The translations under genes and the position numbers were made by a program. A stretch of DNA of 64,000 nucleotides from SHVO01 sp041906145 (GTDB taxonomy: Bacteria > Pseudomonadota > Alphaproteobacteria > Rhodospirillales > Rhodospirillaceae), in contig JAYRJU010000003.1 of the NCBI GenBank assembly GCA_041906145.1, forward strand, positions 1-64,000. Direction: 5' to 3'. The notes under the pieces were generated by a model that was not told the DNA's origin, made no database searches, and saw nothing but the letters and a program-made list of their open reading frames with translations. This document shows positions 63,117 through 64,000 of this stretch, piece by piece; within the stretch, counting starts at the first letter, position 1; every line of letters starts with the position of its first letter.

Positions 63117-64000
63117 GTGACCTCTGCACCACAGCCGCCTGTTCCGCCGACACGCATCGATTTCTCCGCCGAAGACCGGGAATGGATCGCCGAGCGCATC
63201 AAGACCGTGCTGGAAACCGGCCGGCTTACGCTGGGCCCGTTTGGCGAGGAGTTCGAGGGGAAGTTCGCCCAGAGCATCGGCGCGAAACATGCCATCGCGG
63301 TCAACAGTGGCACGTCGTCGTTAGAAATCATGCTGCGGGCCGTCGGCGTCGAGGGCAAGGATATCCTCGTTCCGGCAAACACCTTCTTCGCGACGGCGTC
63401 CGCCGTGATCGCCGCTGGTGGCCGGCCGGTCTTAATGGATACAGATGTAGCGACATTGTCGACCTCGCTGGCCGAGGTGGAGCGCCGCCTGACGTCGAAC
63501 ACCGCCGGCATCATGATCGTGCATATCGCCGGCGTGATTACAGCCGAGATGCCAGCGATCGCCGCCCTCGCGCGCAGGAAGGGGCTGTGGCTGATGGAAG
63601 ATGCCGCGCATGCCCAGGGCTCATCACTGGATGGAAAATTCGCAGGAACTTTTGGATTAGCGGGATCCTTCAGCTTCTATCCGACCAAGGTAATGACGAG
63701 CGCCGAAGGTGGGATGATCGTGACCGGTGACGCCAAGCTCGACAGTGAAGCGCGTATTTACCGCGATCAGGGCAAGGCGAGTTTTTATCAGAATGTGCAT
63801 ATTCGCATGGGCTATAACTGGCGCATGTCGGAACCACACGCGATCATCGGTCTGCGGCACCTCTTCAATGTTCCCGCCATGCTCACCGCGCGTCGGCGCA
63901 TCGCGGCACGCTATGATGCGGCCTTGGGAGCTCTTGCCGCGAAGCGTCCTGAAGCGCCGCGTCCGCTCGCGGTCCCCAAAGGCTGTGTGTCGAATTACTA
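63117..64000 (+). CDS. DegT/DnrJ/EryC1/StrS-family aminotransferase (partial, cut by window end)
   Basis: At least 294 codons are open to the end of the window with no stop. It is a PLP-dependent sugar aminotransferase. Motifs in order are ETGRLTLGPFGEEFE, AVNSGTSSLEIML, VPANTFFATASAV, MEDAAHAQGSS and the Schiff-base lysine in FSFYPTKVMTSAEGGM. This family transfers an amino group to nucleotide-linked keto-sugars for surface polysaccharides. The GTG at 63117 is the only reasonable start and has a weak site. It is divergent from hpnC with about 85 bp between, and may belong to a neighbouring polysaccharide cluster. Confidence 0.88.
   Translation, partial: MTSAPQPPVPPTRIDFSAEDREWIAERIKTVLETGRLTLGPFGEEFEGKFAQSIGAKHAIAVNSGTSSLEIMLRAVGVEGKDILVPANTFFATASAVIAAGGRPVLMDTDVATLSTSLAEVERRLTSNTAGIMIVHIAGVITAEMPAIAALARRKGLWLMEDAAHAQGSSLDGKFAGTFGLAGSFSFYPTKVMTSAEGGMIVTGDAKLDSEARIYRDQGKASFYQNVHIRMGYNWRMSEPHAIIGLRHLFNVPAMLTARRRIAARYDAALGALAAKRPEAPRPLAVPKGCVSNY

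Overview
The window reads as one contiguous chromosomal stretch of a GC-rich alphaproteobacterium. Several signals support this. A LexA box of the alphaproteobacterial GTTC-N7-GTTC type lies in front of imuA-imuB-dnaE2. Two sites match the general-stress sigma-EcfG consensus (GGAAC-N16-CGTT). A CtrA-type TTAA-N7-TTAA site precedes a giant gene. A full hopanoid locus and a large TonB-dependent receptor are also present. I cannot fix the genus. The mix of Caulobacter-like and Rhizomicrobium-like content is only suggestive. I see no rRNA, tRNA, CRISPR array, prophage or insertion sequence.

Layout. 1-2648: tail of a secreted-type protein, a Yx(FWY)xxD repeat protein and an unrecognised exported protein. 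2705-12392: an aminoaldehyde/GABA catabolic block (gabD on the minus strand; an AruI-like ThDP decarboxylase, an aminoaldehyde dehydrogenase and gabT on the plus strand) with a TonB receptor between the two halves. 12483-14388: a GT87-like membrane protein and a DsbA-like thiol oxidoreductase. 14601-20096: a 1831-residue protein made almost wholly of degenerate octapeptide repeats, the most unusual object here. 20193-23812: a TetR-HlyD-ABC ATPase-ABC permease export operon. 23887-27627: a DUF1800/DUF1501 secreted pair. 27617-33068: an FMN reductase, then the leucine-degradation genes ivd-mccB-mccA. 33128-36414: a DUF3096 micro-protein, a small unknown protein and ligD, which carries a -1 frameshift at an A9 run. 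36430-41802: the imuA-imuB-dnaE2 mutagenesis cassette. 41953-47252: small stress and unknown proteins, a DUF3095 protein, a TPR protein, a DTW tRNA-modification enzyme and a two-gene membrane spermidine-synthase-like system. 47413-63032: isoprenoid and hopanoid genes (ispH, hpnH, hpnG, shc, hpnE, hpnD, dxs, hpnB, hpnC), with two tandem GT41 (OGT-like) genes inside. 63117-64000: start of a DegT-family aminotransferase, cut by the window edge.

How the parts work together. Dxs and IspH are the first and last enzymes of the MEP pathway. They sit beside HpnC/D/E (farnesyl diphosphate to squalene), Shc (squalene to hopene), HpnH (adenosylhopane) and HpnG (adenine release), so precursor supply and hopanoid synthesis are co-located. 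LigD and a Lys/Ala-rich small protein each have a sigma-EcfG-type promoter, while the translesion cassette has a LexA box. DNA repair is therefore placed under two separate stress regulons within 8 kb. Two genes (the TonB receptor and ivd) appear to start at ATT placed correctly behind strong Shine-Dalgarno sequences. A recent ATG mutation, a base error or genuine rare-codon initiation could each explain this.

Limits: family assignments are by recognition of motifs and order, without database searches. Start codons were chosen by Shine-Dalgarno placement and family N-termini, and are flagged where uncertain.
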